Positions 1 to 8,047 of a stretch of DNA of 64,000 nucleotides are shown in pieces (the stretch's first letter is position 1; each line of letters starts with the position of its first letter). The notes beneath the pieces were generated by a model that saw only the letters and a list, made by a program, of their open reading frames with translations, made no database searches and was not told the origin of the DNA. The position numbers and the translations under genes were made by a program. The DNA lies in the NCBI RefSeq assembly GCF_002760665.1, contig NZ_PDOB01000005.1:1-64000 (forward strand), in the 5' to 3' direction. The stretch comes from Massilia psychrophila. GTDB lineage: Bacteria; Pseudomonadota; Gammaproteobacteria; Burkholderiales; Burkholderiaceae_D.

Positions 1-2
1 GA

Positions 3-299
3 GGGCCGGTCAAGCAGTCCGTCGCTTTTAACCTGCTCAAACGCTTCCGGCTCTACGCTGATGCCGTTCTGTTGTTCATCGCTGACCACGCCGTCCCGTT
101 CACGAACAATATCGGTGAGCGTGCCGTACGTATGCCCAAAGTGAAGCAGAAGATATCCGGCTGCTTTCGTACCGTACTCGGCGCCGAGAATTTCTGCGTC
201 ATCCGCTCCTGCCTCGACACGCTGCGCAAACAAGGCCACGGCATGCTCGACGTCTTGCGGCGCGCCTTCAATGGCGATCCAATTCGGCTCGCTGCATAG
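3..299 (+). mobile_element. IS66-family transposase, C-terminal fragment
   Basis: The reading frame is open from the window edge and ends at TAG 297-299. It encodes the typical end of an IS66-type (TnpC) transposase: VPFTNNIGERAVRMPKVKQK, then KISGCFRT and RSCLDTLRKQGHGMLDVLR. These blocks form the conserved C-terminal part of the DDE transposase. The start lies outside the window, so I cannot tell whether the element is intact. I see no clear IS66 terminal inverted repeat after the stop, so the right end of the element is not fixed. It abuts a truncated integrase, which suggests it inserted into or recombined with that gene. Confidence 0.85.
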
Positions 300-332
300 C
301 GGCTAAATAGTCACAGGGAAAATTGGATCACT

Positions 333-995
333 AGCAATCCATTTGATAATATTGACCTCAAGGAGATCTTGTCACCAGAACGGCGAAAAAGTAATAAAGA
401 CGCTGATCCTTTCGATGTGGATGAAATCGAAAAGATTCTGAACGCTTGTGATCGAGCCCTTGAGCGCTCCATGGTAGCGTGGGCGTTCGGAACTGGCATG
501 CGGCCTTCCGAATACATTGCTTTGATCTGGGACGATCTGGATTTTAGGGAAGGCACAGCAACGGTCGATGGCGCATATGTCGACGGAGTGCTCAGGGACA
601 TTGGGAAAACAGACTCAGCACTCCGCGAGATTGACTTAAGGCAGCTCGCCGTAGACGGCCTGAGCACCCAGATGCACAGGCGAGGAGTTGGCGAGTTAGT
701 ATTGCCTCATGCGGTCACGTTGAAGCGGTGGACCGGCGACAAGCAGATTCGAGGGCGATGGAAGCGCATTCTAAAGCTGGCGGGAGTGCGATACCGTTGC
801 CCATATCAAACGAGGCATACATTTGCGACCAGTCTGTTGATGCTCGGAGAACCACCACTCTATGTCGCCTCGCAGATGGGGCACGTTGACGCCACCATGG
901 TGTACACCGTCTACACTAAGTGGACCAAAAAAGGGCTGGATGGGGATAAGAAGGAACGTCTAGCGGCGCTATACGCAGAAATAAGATCTGCTTGA
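333..995 (+). pseudogene. Tyrosine-type integrase, N-terminally truncated
   Basis: Only the C-terminal catalytic domain of a phage/island integrase remains. The core residues are visible: Arg in GMRPSEYIAL, the second Arg in YQTRHTFATS (Tyr in place of the first His, as in several island integrases), His in QMGH, and the likely nucleophile Tyr in VYTKW. The frame is open upstream of the TTG at 369 back to the transposase stop and reads NPFDNIDLKEI, which looks like the end of the preceding core-binding domain. The arm-binding and most of the core-binding domain are therefore missing, probably lost at the IS66 junction. The gene ends 41 bases before the 3' end of a tRNA-Val gene, the usual place for this type of integrase. 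It is probably inactive. Confidence 0.8.
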
Positions 996-1036
996 TCAAA
1001 TTCCCACCTAAGTTATTGATTTTATTAAAGTAATCT

Positions 1037-1111
1037 TGGTGGGAAGTGCAAGTTTCGAACTTGCGACCCCTGCAGTGTGAATGCAGTGCTCTACCCCTGA
1101 GCTAACCTCCC
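1037..1111 (-). tRNA. tRNA-Val (anticodon CAC)
   Basis: Read on the minus strand, the sequence folds as a full tRNA. The acceptor stem is GGGAGGT paired with ACTTCCC (one G-T pair), followed by discriminator A and an encoded CCA. The D arm contains AGCTCAGGGGTAGAGC. The anticodon stem CTGCA/TGCAG encloses the loop TTCACAC, giving anticodon CAC (valine, GUG codons). The T arm contains GTTCGAAA. Its 3' end faces the truncated integrase gene, so it is the likely attachment site of a former island on the left. Confidence 0.95.
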
Positions 1112-1158
1112 GAATCGGGCCATATTATGACACGCCCCGGCGGAACCGTCACAACAAT

Positions 1159-1863
1159 TTACGCGCTTGCGTAATTTCTCCAGATACACTCGCCCTTGAC
1201 GGCCTTGTCGAGTCCTTTCATCACGCCTTCGTGCTCGGCCAGTTCGTCGGCGCTGGCCGCCAGCACGAACGTGTCGGCCAGCGGCACCACTTCCAGCATG
1301 ACGCCGTCGGACGTGGTTTCTTCTTCCATGTCCATCGACAGCGAATTCTGGCCGCGCGTCATCGACAGGTAGACGTCGGCCAGCAATTCAGCATCGAGCA
1401 GGGCACCGTGCAGCTTGCGGTGGGCGTTCGATACACCATAGCGGTCGCACAAGGCATCGAGTGAGTTGCGCTTGCCGGGATGCATTTCCTTCGCATTGAC
1501 CAGGGTGTCGATAACGCTGGAACAATGCTCGGTGAATGTCGGCAGACCGAGCAGCTTGAACTCCGCGTTGAGGAAGCCGAGGTCGAACGGCGCGTTGTGG
1601 ATGATGACTTCGGCACCTTGCACGTAGTCGCGTAACTCCTGTGCGATCTCGGCAAAACGCGGCTTGTCGCGCAAGAATTCCGTAGTCAAGCCGTGCACCG
1701 CCAGCGCTCCTTCTTCCGAATCGCGGTCAGGATTGAGGTAGCGGTGAAAGTTATTACCGGTCAGCATGCGGTTATGCAGTTCGACGCAGCCGATCTCGAT
1801 GACGCGGTCGCCCGTGCGGGGATTGAGGCCGGTGGTTTCAGTATCGAGGACGATTTGACGCAT
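1159..1863 (-). CDS. dnaQ: DNA polymerase III epsilon subunit (3'-5' proofreading exonuclease)
   Basis: This 234-residue protein is the proofreading subunit of the replicative polymerase, a DEDDh exonuclease. It starts MRQIVLDTETTGLNP, which carries the Exo I Asp and Glu. Exo II is seen in EVIIHNAPFDLGFLNAEF and Exo III in HRKLHGALLDAELLADVYL, with the catalytic His and Asp. The length fits the family (about 240). It follows rnhA on the same strand, a pairing common in proteobacteria. The C-terminal tail is the part that binds the alpha subunit in the family. Confidence 0.95.
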   Translation of the reverse strand: MRQIVLDTETTGLNPRTGDRVIEIGCVELHNRMLTGNNFHRYLNPDRDSEEGALAVHGLTTEFLRDKPRFAEIAQELRDYVQGAEVIIHNAPFDLGFLNAEFKLLGLPTFTEHCSSVIDTLVNAKEMHPGKRNSLDALCDRYGVSNAHRKLHGALLDAELLADVYLSMTRGQNSLSMDMEEETTSDGVMLEVVPLADTFVLAASADELAEHEGVMKGLDKAVKGECIWRNYASA

Positions 1864-1927
1864 AGGGTCTCAAGTGGATCAGGCAGTAAAAAAGGTGCAG
1901 CGCGGCAGTATAACAAACCACCGCGCT

Positions 1928-2365
1928 CTACTTGCGCACGGTCTCGACGCCGCGATTGGCCAGCACGTCGGCGCGCTCGTTGCCGGGATGGCCGTTGTGG
2001 CCGCGCACCCAGCGCCAGTCGACGGTATGGGTGGCCTGGATGGCGTCGAGCGCTTTCCACAAATCATCGTTCTTGACCGGCTCCCTGGCGGCGGTTTTCC
2101 AGCCGCGCTTTTTCCAGCCATGGATCCACTCCGAGATGCCCTTCTGCACGTACTGGCTGTCGGTGTGCAGCACGACTTCGCATGGCCGCGTCAGCGTCGT
2201 CAGCGCTTCGATCACGGCGCGCAACTCCATGCGATTGTTGGTGGTGTTGAGTTCGCCGCCGAAGATTTCCTTCTCGTGTCCGTCGGCGCTCAACCACGCA
2301 CCCCAGCCTCCGGTACCTGGATTGCCTTTGCATGCGCCATCGGTAAAAATTTCTACTTTGCTCAT
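1928..2365 (-). CDS. rnhA: Ribonuclease HI
   Basis: This 145-residue protein degrades the RNA strand of RNA-DNA hybrids, for example primers and R-loops. The four acidic catalytic positions are visible: Asp in [12 protein letters not shown], Glu in NRMELRAV, Asp in HTDSQYV, and Asp in [12 protein letters not shown]. The length matches bacterial RNase HI. It sits between the methyltransferase gene and dnaQ on the same strand, with a 9-base gap to the former, so the three genes probably form one transcript. Confidence 0.96.
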   Translation of the reverse strand: MSKVEIFTDGACKGNPGTGGWGAWLSADGHEKEIFGGELNTTNNRMELRAVIEALTTLTRPCEVVLHTDSQYVQKGISEWIHGWKKRGWKTAAREPVKNDDLWKALDAIQATHTVDWRWVRGHNGHPGNERADVLANRGVETVRK

Positions 2366-2374
2366 CCCGCGGTT

Positions 2375-3160
2375 CTACTTTCTCGGTTCTATTCTGTTGG
2401 TTGCGGGGACCGCCTGTTGAGACGCCGCCGATTTCTTGTTCCATGCCGGACCGATGATGGTCATGCCTTTGACGCGCTTGATTGCATGCACCATGTAGAC
2501 GGCGCCGACATAGGGCCACCAGCGCTGTCCCGAGCGCTCCATGAAGGCGAAGCGCTGAAGCCATTTATCGGTGCGGCACGGCGGCGCGTAGCAGCCGAAA
2601 TGACTGCGACTGACGGCAAGATTCAACAATTTTAACCAGTCTTTCATCCGTGGCATAGAAATGAATTCGCCGGCGACGGGCAAATAAGGGTTGCGCGCAA
2701 TGCGCCCCATGCCCTGGCGCAGGCCCCACAGGCTGGCCGGATTGAAGCCGCAGATGATCACCTGGCCTTCGGGAATAAGCACGCGCTCGACTTCGCGCAA
2801 CACCTGATGCGGCTCGGCGGCAAATTCGAGCACGTGCGGCAGCACCACCAGGTCCAGGCTTTGCGAAGCAAACGGCAAGTCGGTGAAGTCGAGCGCCACC
2901 GCGATCTGCCTGCCTGAAGCGGCGATCGCCAACTGGTCGGCGGTCGATGTACGGGTGGCCGCCTGCCATTTGTTGGGCATGCGGTTGGCCGCCAGCGCAT
3001 CGATCTGCGGCACACCGATCTGCACCGCGTTAAAGCCGAAGATATCGGCCGTCAGTTCGTTCAGGCAAGCTTGCTCCCACTCGCGCACGTAGGCCCCGGC
3101 CGGCGTTCGCAGCCAGCCATCGAGCGCTATAATAGACTGTTGTGATGCCGCGCTATCCAT
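2375..3160 (-). CDS. Class I SAM-dependent methyltransferase
   Basis: A 261-residue protein with a Methyltransf_11-type fold: VALDFTDLPF, then LDLVVLPHVLEFAAEPHQ and VLIPEGQVIICGFNPASLWG. The ATG at 3160 is preferred over an upstream GTG at 3184 because AAGGG lies about 9 bases before it and the GTG form adds only an unconserved stub. This family commonly precedes rnhA in Burkholderiales, but its substrate is not known. It is divergent from gloB, with the two starts 28 bases apart, so their promoters must overlap the opposite gene. Confidence 0.85.
   Translation of the reverse strand: MDSAASQQSIIALDGWLRTPAGAYVREWEQACLNELTADIFGFNAVQIGVPQIDALAANRMPNKWQAATRTSTADQLAIAASGRQIAVALDFTDLPFASQSLDLVVLPHVLEFAAEPHQVLREVERVLIPEGQVIICGFNPASLWGLRQGMGRIARNPYLPVAGEFISMPRMKDWLKLLNLAVSRSHFGCYAPPCRTDKWLQRFAFMERSGQRWWPYVGAVYMVHAIKRVKGMTIIGPAWNKKSAASQQAVPATNRIEPRK
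3128..3133 (+). promoter_or_regulatory. Possible -10 element for gloB
   Basis: A perfect TATAAT lies 55 bases upstream of the gloB start, inside the first codons of the divergent methyltransferase gene. No good -35 box is seen at the right distance (TTCGCA-like at best). It would give a leader of roughly 50 bases. This is a sequence match only. Confidence 0.35.
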
Positions 3161-3188
3161 GCCTGCCCTTTTGTAGAAACCCACTCAT

Positions 3189-3992
3189 ATGATCAATTTA
3201 CCGCGCAATGCGTTAAGCGTGCTGCCAGTCCCCGCGTTCAAGGACAACTATCTCTGGCTGGTGCATGATGGCGTCAACGCCGCTGCCGTGGACCCGGGCG
3301 ACAGCGGCCCCATCCTTGCAGCACTGGCCGCGCACAAACTGACCCTCACTGCCATTCTACTCACCCATCACCATGCTGACCACATTGGCGGTGTTCCGCA
3401 ATTGTTAAATTTTGCGCGGGTGCCGGTATTCGGTCCGCGCAACGATGCCATTTCCGCCGTCACACATCCGCTTGGCGAAGGCGACCGGGTCGACGTGCCC
3501 GGCCTCGCTTTGCGCTTACGCGTGCTCGACGTGCCCGGCCACACGAAGGGCCACATCGCCTACGTGCGCGAGGCGCCAACGGAAGCGCCTTGGCTGTTCT
3601 GCGGCGACACCTTGTTCGCCGGCGGCTGCGGCCGGATTTTCGAAGGCACGCCGGTGCAGATGGCCGATTCTCTCGGCAAGCTGGCCGCCTTGCCGGATGA
3701 CACCGGCGTGTATTGCGCCCACGAATACACGCTGGAGAATCTGCGCTTTGCCACCGCGGTCGAGCCAGGCAACCGGGCACTGCGGCAACGGGTCGAGCTT
3801 GACACTGCCAAACGCGCCGCCGGCCAGGCCACGGTACCGTCGACCATCGGGCTCGAAAAGGCCACCAATCCGTTCCTGCGCTACCGCGAGGCGGAAATCG
3901 TGCGCAGCCTAGTTGCCGCCCGTAAACTTGAGGTTGGCGCCGCGCCGCTCACCGCATTCACTGCCTTGCGTGAGTGGAAAAACAACTTCTGA
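3189..3992 (+). CDS. gloB: Hydroxyacylglutathione hydrolase (glyoxalase II)
   Basis: A 267-residue metallo-beta-lactamase-fold enzyme. It hydrolyses S-lactoylglutathione to D-lactate and glutathione in methylglyoxal detoxification. The metal site [10 protein letters not shown] is at about residues 58-67, [10 protein letters not shown] holds the third metal His, [17 protein letters not shown] holds the bridging Asp, and [14 protein letters not shown] is the next His block. The C-terminal NPFLRYRE belongs to the glutathione-binding helical domain. Length and motif order match glyoxalase II proper rather than generic MBL proteins. Confidence 0.96.
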   Translation: MINLPRNALSVLPVPAFKDNYLWLVHDGVNAAAVDPGDSGPILAALAAHKLTLTAILLTHHHADHIGGVPQLLNFARVPVFGPRNDAISAVTHPLGEGDRVDVPGLALRLRVLDVPGHTKGHIAYVREAPTEAPWLFCGDTLFAGGCGRIFEGTPVQMADSLGKLAALPDDTGVYCAHEYTLENLRFATAVEPGNRALRQRVELDTAKRAAGQATVPSTIGLEKATNPFLRYREAEIVRSLVAARKLEVGAAPLTAFTALREWKNNF

Positions 3993-3997
3993 GGCGC

Positions 3998-4669
3998 ATG
4001 AACCCGACGCCCATCGTCACCTTTTACTTCGACCCGGTCAGCCCGTATGCCTGGCTGGCTGCGAACGCGCTCGCGCGGATCGAGGCGGCCGGCGCCCAGA
4101 TCGTGTTTCAGCCGGTGCTGTTCGGCGCGCTGCTGAATGCCCACAGCAACCTCGGGCCGGCCGAAATCCCGGCCAAACGCGCCTATATTTTCCGTGACGT
4201 CATGCGCGAAGCGGCGCGCGCCGCTCTCCCCTTCAAAGGACCGCCAGGCCATCCGTTCAATCCGCTGCAGGCGTTGCGCATGTGCCAGGCACTGACGCGC
4301 CAGGACGAGCGGCGCCGCTTCGCGCTTGCGGTCATGAAGGCATGCTGGGAAGACGGGCAGGACGTGTCGGACACGGCGGTCCTGCAGCGCCTGGCTACGG
4401 CGTGCGGCCTGAGCGGACCTTCATTGCAAGCGGCGGCCCAGCAACCGGCCATTAAAATGCAGCTGGCGCGCGAAACCGAAAAAGCGATTGCCGATGGGGT
4501 GTTCGGGGTGCCGACGCTCAAGGTCGACGACGAATTGTTCTGGGGCGGCGACCGGATCGATAGCTTGATCCGGTGCCTGTCGGGGCAGCGCCAGGAAACT
4601 GACGCGCGGGCGTTAGCCGCGCTCGCCGATTTTTTAGCGCTGCCGCCGCTGGCGGAGCGCAAACGCTAA
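3998..4669 (+). CDS. 2-hydroxychromene-2-carboxylate isomerase / DsbA-family thioredoxin-fold protein
   Basis: A 223-residue protein of the kappa-GST/DsbA fold. It begins with TFYFDPVSPYAWLAAN, where FDPVSPY replaces the CXXC of true thiol oxidases. Later blocks are HPFNPLQALRM and GVFGVPTLKVDDELFWGGDRID, the cis-Pro loop. Named members isomerise 2-hydroxychromene-2-carboxylate in naphthalene breakdown. No other aromatic degradation genes are nearby, so the real role may be another glutathione-dependent reaction. The ATG at 3998 has GAGG just upstream and is preferred over an in-frame ATG at 3974 that overlaps gloB. Confidence 0.8.
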   Translation: MNPTPIVTFYFDPVSPYAWLAANALARIEAAGAQIVFQPVLFGALLNAHSNLGPAEIPAKRAYIFRDVMREAARAALPFKGPPGHPFNPLQALRMCQALTRQDERRRFALAVMKACWEDGQDVSDTAVLQRLATACGLSGPSLQAAAQQPAIKMQLARETEKAIADGVFGVPTLKVDDELFWGGDRIDSLIRCLSGQRQETDARALAALADFLALPPLAERKR

Positions 4670-4676
4670 ATTTACA

Positions 4677-6266
4677 TCAGATCTCTTCGTACAGCGGCAG
4701 CGTCAAAAATTCCGCGAACGAGTCCGACGTTGCCATTTCTTCAAAGATCTGCGCCGCGCGGACGTAAGTCGGATTGTCGCCGTTCGGGGCGTCGACCTTA
4801 ACCTTTGCCAGCTCTTGCGGAATCATCGCGCGCACCATGTCGGCGGTAACCTTGCGGCCGTCTTCCAGCACGCCCTTGCTCGAACGGATCCACTGCCACA
4901 CCTGGGAGCGGCTGATCTCGGCGGTGGCCGCATCTTCCATCAGGTTATGGATCGGCACGCAGCCGTTACCCGACAGCCAGCTGCCGAGGTAATGGATGCC
5001 GACATTGATGTTGTAGCGCAGGCCCGCTTCGGTGATCGGCGCTTCCGGCTTGAAGTCGAGCAGTTGCGCGGCCGTCACGTTGACGTCCATGCGCTGCTTT
5101 TCGACCTGGTTTGGCTTGTCGGCCAGCACCTTGACGAATTCCGTCATCGCCAGCTCGACCAGGCCCGGGTGGGCAACCCAGCCGCCGTCGTAGCCGTCGG
5201 TGGCGTCGCGCGCCTTGTCGACCCGCACGCCGGCCATGGCGATTTCGTTCTTCTCCGGATCGTTCTTGATCGGGATCAGCGCCGCCATGCCGCCCATTGC
5301 CTGCGCGCCGCGGTGGTGGCAGGTCTTAAGCAGCAGCAAGGCATACGCGCGCATGAACGGCGCCGTCATCGTCACTTTCGGGCGGTCGGCCAGGCAGAAA
5401 TCCTTGTCCAGCTTGAATTTCTTGATGCAGGAGAAAATGTAATCCCAGCGGCCCGCGTTCAGGCCGGCGCTGTGTTCGCGCAGTTCGTACAGGATCTCAT
5501 CCATCTCGAACGCGGCCAGGATCGTTTCGATCAGCACCGTCGCCTTGATGGTGCCCTGCGGCAGACCGAGTTCATCCTGGGCCATGACGAAGATGTCGTT
5601 CCACAGCCGCGCTTCGAGGTGCGATTCGATTTTCGGCAGGTAAAAATAAGGGCCGGCGCCGCGCGCCAGCAGCTCTTTTGCGTTGTGGACCATGAACAGC
5701 GCGAAGTCGAAGATGCCGCCGGAAATACGCTTGCCGTCGACCAGCACGTGCTTTTCATCGAGGTGCCAGCCGCGCGGACGCACGATCAGGGTGGCGATCT
5801 TGTCGTTCAGCTTGTACGATTTGCCCTTTTGCTCGAGGGTGATGGTGCGGCGCACGGCTTGCATCAGGTTGAGCTGGCCGTCGACCTGGTTGTGCCAGTT
5901 CGGCGTCTGCGAATCTTCGAAGTCGGTCATGTAGGCATCGGCGCCCGAGTTGAAGGCGTTGATGACCATCTTGCGATCGGTTGGACCGGTGATCTCGACG
6001 CGGCGACATGCGAGCGCCTGCGGAATCGGCGCAATCTTCCAGTCGCCGGCGCGGATGTGCGCTGTCTCGGCCAGAAAGTCGGGACGTTCGCCGGCATCGA
6101 GTTGCGCGACCTTTTCGACCCGTTTGGCCAGCAGTTCCTGGCGGCGCGGCTCGAAGGCGCGCGTCAGCTTGGCAACCAACGCAAGCGCCTCAGGGGTAAG
6201 AACCTGATCGAAACCTGGCGCGATGTCTCCGGTAATGTCCATACCGGCCGGGGTAGCAATGCTCAT
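4677..6266 (-). CDS. aceB: Malate synthase A
   Basis: A 529-residue enzyme that condenses glyoxylate with acetyl-CoA to give malate, the second step of the glyoxylate shunt. Conserved blocks include FMTDFEDSQTPNW-like YMTDFEDSQTPNW, IVRPRGWHLDEKH, PKIESHLEARLWN, ATVLIETILAAFEMDEILYELREHSAGLN (quoted in part: IETILAAFEMDEIL) and YDGGWVAHPGLVE. Length fits the A isoform (about 530) rather than the 720-residue G form. AGGAG lies 6 bases before the ATG. Isocitrate lyase is not in this window. The divergent LysR gene 197 bases away is a likely regulator. Confidence 0.96.
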   Translation of the reverse strand: MSIATPAGMDITGDIAPGFDQVLTPEALALVAKLTRAFEPRRQELLAKRVEKVAQLDAGERPDFLAETAHIRAGDWKIAPIPQALACRRVEITGPTDRKMVINAFNSGADAYMTDFEDSQTPNWHNQVDGQLNLMQAVRRTITLEQKGKSYKLNDKIATLIVRPRGWHLDEKHVLVDGKRISGGIFDFALFMVHNAKELLARGAGPYFYLPKIESHLEARLWNDIFVMAQDELGLPQGTIKATVLIETILAAFEMDEILYELREHSAGLNAGRWDYIFSCIKKFKLDKDFCLADRPKVTMTAPFMRAYALLLLKTCHHRGAQAMGGMAALIPIKNDPEKNEIAMAGVRVDKARDATDGYDGGWVAHPGLVELAMTEFVKVLADKPNQVEKQRMDVNVTAAQLLDFKPEAPITEAGLRYNINVGIHYLGSWLSGNGCVPIHNLMEDAATAEISRSQVWQWIRSSKGVLEDGRKVTADMVRAMIPQELAKVKVDAPNGDNPTYVRAAQIFEEMATSDSFAEFLTLPLYEEI

Positions 6267-6424
6267 GCGTGACTCCTGTTATTGATAAAGAAATTGAATT
6301 GCGTCCTGGCAAGCAAGCTCATGCTGCGCTGCCGCACGCCGGTTCTAGTATAGTGCGGTTGGCGCTGAATTCCAATGCAAGTATATTCACTAAACAGTAG
6401 CTAAACGAGACAATAAATACATTC

Positions 6425-6447
6425 ATCTGTGCGTTTTTATCACAGAT
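6425..6447. promoter_or_regulatory. Inverted repeat upstream of the LysR gene, candidate operator
   Basis: ATCTGTG and CACAGAT form a perfect inverted repeat with a 9-base spacer, 16 bases before the LysR start and in the aceB-LysR divergent region. It has the T-N11-A character of LysR-type sites (TGTG-N9-CACA). It is a plausible autoregulatory or co-regulatory site. The region also contains an AT-rich stretch typical of promoters. Confidence 0.45.
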
Positions 6448-6463
6448 AACCGGAGTCAACCGA

Positions 6464-7369
6464 ATGGGGCAGTTTCGCCAGATTTCTACTTTCGTCGAGG
6501 TAGTGGCACGCGGCAGCTTGTCGGCGGCGGCGCGGGCCGAAGGCATTGCGCCGGCCATGATCGGGCGCCGCCTCGACGCCCTCGAAACCCGGCTCGGCGT
6601 CAAGCTGCTGCAGCGCACCACCCGCAAGCTCGTGCTGACCAACGAAGGCGCCGCCTTTCTTGAAGATTGTCAGCGCATATTGGGCGAACTGGAGGAAGCC
6701 GAATCGGCCGTGGCCGAGCGCAGCGCGCGCGCCAGCGGCCACCTGCTGGTGTCGGCGCCGGCCGGCTTCGGCCGCCAGCACGTGGCGCCGCTGCTCCCCT
6801 CGTTTCTTGCCGAACACCGCGACGTCAGCGTCAACCTGAACCTGAACGACCGCTTGGTCGACGTGGTGGGCGAAGGGGTCGACGTGGCGATCCGGATTGC
6901 CAGCTTGTCCGATTCAAGCCTGGTCGGCGTCAAACTGGCGGACAACCAGCGCGTGCTGGTCGGCTCGCCGGCCTACCTGAAGCGGCACGGCACGCCGCAC
7001 AGCCTGGCCGATCTGTCCAGGCATAATTGCCTCGCGATCAGCAGCGAAGGCAGCCAGCGCGGCTGGACGTTTCTCGAAAACGGCAAGCCGGTGACGTTAA
7101 AATTAACCGGCAACATGGTGTGCAATGACGGCGAAGTGCTGCACGACTGGGCGCTGGCCGGCAAGGGGCTGGCGTGGCGCTCCATGTGGGAAGTAGGGCC
7201 GGAGATCCGGGCCGGGCGGCTGTGCACGGTACTCGACCATCATGCGGCGCCCGGCAACGATATTCACGCGGTGTTTGCCCAGCGCCGTCACCTGCCGCTG
7301 CGAATCCGCGCTTTTGTCGATTTTTTGCGCCATACGTACAACCAGCCGGAGTACTGGCGCGCGGCGTGA
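6464..7369 (+). CDS. LysR-family transcriptional regulator
   Basis: A 301-residue regulator. The N-terminal winged helix-turn-helix covers about residues 1-60: FRQISTFVEVVARGSLSAAA, then RRLDALETRLGVKLLQRTTR. It is followed by a LysR substrate-binding domain with GEGVDVAIRIASL. It is divergent from aceB, and a neighbour of this kind often controls the divergent gene, so glyoxylate or acetate metabolism is a reasonable guess for its signal. GGAG stands about 10 bases before the ATG. The ligand cannot be read from the sequence. Confidence 0.9.
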   Translation: MGQFRQISTFVEVVARGSLSAAARAEGIAPAMIGRRLDALETRLGVKLLQRTTRKLVLTNEGAAFLEDCQRILGELEEAESAVAERSARASGHLLVSAPAGFGRQHVAPLLPSFLAEHRDVSVNLNLNDRLVDVVGEGVDVAIRIASLSDSSLVGVKLADNQRVLVGSPAYLKRHGTPHSLADLSRHNCLAISSEGSQRGWTFLENGKPVTLKLTGNMVCNDGEVLHDWALAGKGLAWRSMWEVGPEIRAGRLCTVLDHHAAPGNDIHAVFAQRRHLPLRIRAFVDFLRHTYNQPEYWRAA

Positions 7370-7474
7370 TGCAAGGGATCAGGCCCGGCTTGCGCTTGAA
7401 TCAGCTTAGTCGCGGAACCGGCGACGCTGAGCCCCGTGGGGCACGCTAACTCCACCTGATCGGTGCGGAAACCA

Positions 7475-7499
7475 GGGTCTGTCCCGTGGGGACAGACCC
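7475..7499. repeat. Perfect palindrome, 11-bp arms, possible dispersed element or terminator
   Basis: GGGTCTGTCCC, a 3-base loop GTG, and GGGACAGACCC form a perfect hairpin 106 bases after the LysR gene. No T-run follows on the plus strand, so it is not a canonical terminator. A smaller palindrome of the same flavour (GCCCC-GTG-GGGC) lies at about 7433-7444. The shape is that of a REP-like intergenic element. Confidence 0.6.
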
Positions 7500-7510
7500 G
7501 TTAGACAAAA

Positions 7511-7535
7511 AAAATCCTCGGAAACCGAGGATTTT
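7511..7535 (-). terminator. Rho-independent terminator of the cold-shock gene
   Basis: AAAATCCTCGG and CCGAGGATTTT form a perfect 11-bp stem with a 3-base loop. Read on the minus strand it is followed by a run of T, 21 bases after the csp stop codon. This is a textbook intrinsic terminator. Confidence 0.9.
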
Positions 7536-7556
7536 CTTATTTCGTTGACTCAGCGA

Positions 7557-7760
7557 TTAGATAGGCTGAATGTTCGAAGCTTGCTTGCCTTTAGGGCCAG
7601 CGGTTACTTCGAAAGAGACGCGTTGGTTCTCTTGCAAAGATTTGAAGCCGTTCGACTGGATAGCCGAGAAGTGAGCGAACAGATCTTCGCCGCCTTCGTC
7701 AGGGGTGATAAAGCCGAAGCCCTTCGAATCATTGAACCATTTTACGATGCCAGTTGCCAT
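7557..7760 (-). CDS. Cold-shock protein (CspA family)
   Basis: A 67-residue single cold-shock domain that binds single-stranded RNA and DNA. The RNP1 motif KGFGFITP and the RNP2 motif DLFAHFSAI are intact, within [12 protein letters not shown]. The length is that of CspA/CspE-type proteins. It is a stand-alone gene with its own promoter, a leader of about 100 bases and a strong terminator. The long leader suggests control of mRNA folding as in cspA. Which paralogue it is cannot be told. Confidence 0.95.
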   Translation of the reverse strand: MATGIVKWFNDSKGFGFITPDEGGEDLFAHFSAIQSNGFKSLQENQRVSFEVTAGPKGKQASNIQPI

Positions 7761-7873
7761 TACAATTTCCTATTTCAGTTAAGTTGGGCTTGCGCCCGTT
7801 TTAGATCGTTTAAAGAAGCAAGAAAGAAATGACAGACAGACTGCACTTACTACCTCGAATCCAACGATCCCGT

Positions 7874-7901
7874 ATTATACCCAATAAAACACCGACAACA
7901 C
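7874..7901 (-). promoter_or_regulatory. Promoter of the cold-shock gene
   Basis: On the minus strand a perfect TATAAT (plus-strand 7874-7879) is preceded after 16 bases by GTGTTG (7896-7901), a weak -35. It would start transcription near 7867 and give a leader of roughly 105 bases before the csp ATG, as is usual for cold-shock genes. The rest of 7880-8047 is AT-rich and carries no gene that I can see. Confidence 0.55.
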
Positions 7902-8047
7902 GAAATTCACAAAATAAAAATGTGCGAAGCCTTAATAATTCCGCACATCACTTTTTGAAGTCTCCATGTCAGCGCTGCAGTGAGTTGAATATAAGCTATC
8001 GAAGCGGACCAAGTTTGCGATAGATCAAACGATTTGCCCCGCTCCCG

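Noticed and set aside
3998-4669. DsbA thiol oxidoreductase
   Set aside because: The CXXC motif is absent; the SPY-type N terminus fits the kappa-GST/isomerase branch.
4815-6272. 485-codon open frame on the plus strand opposite aceB
   Set aside because: It is an antisense shadow of a clear malate synthase; its Arg/His/Val-rich composition is what GC-biased antisense frames give.
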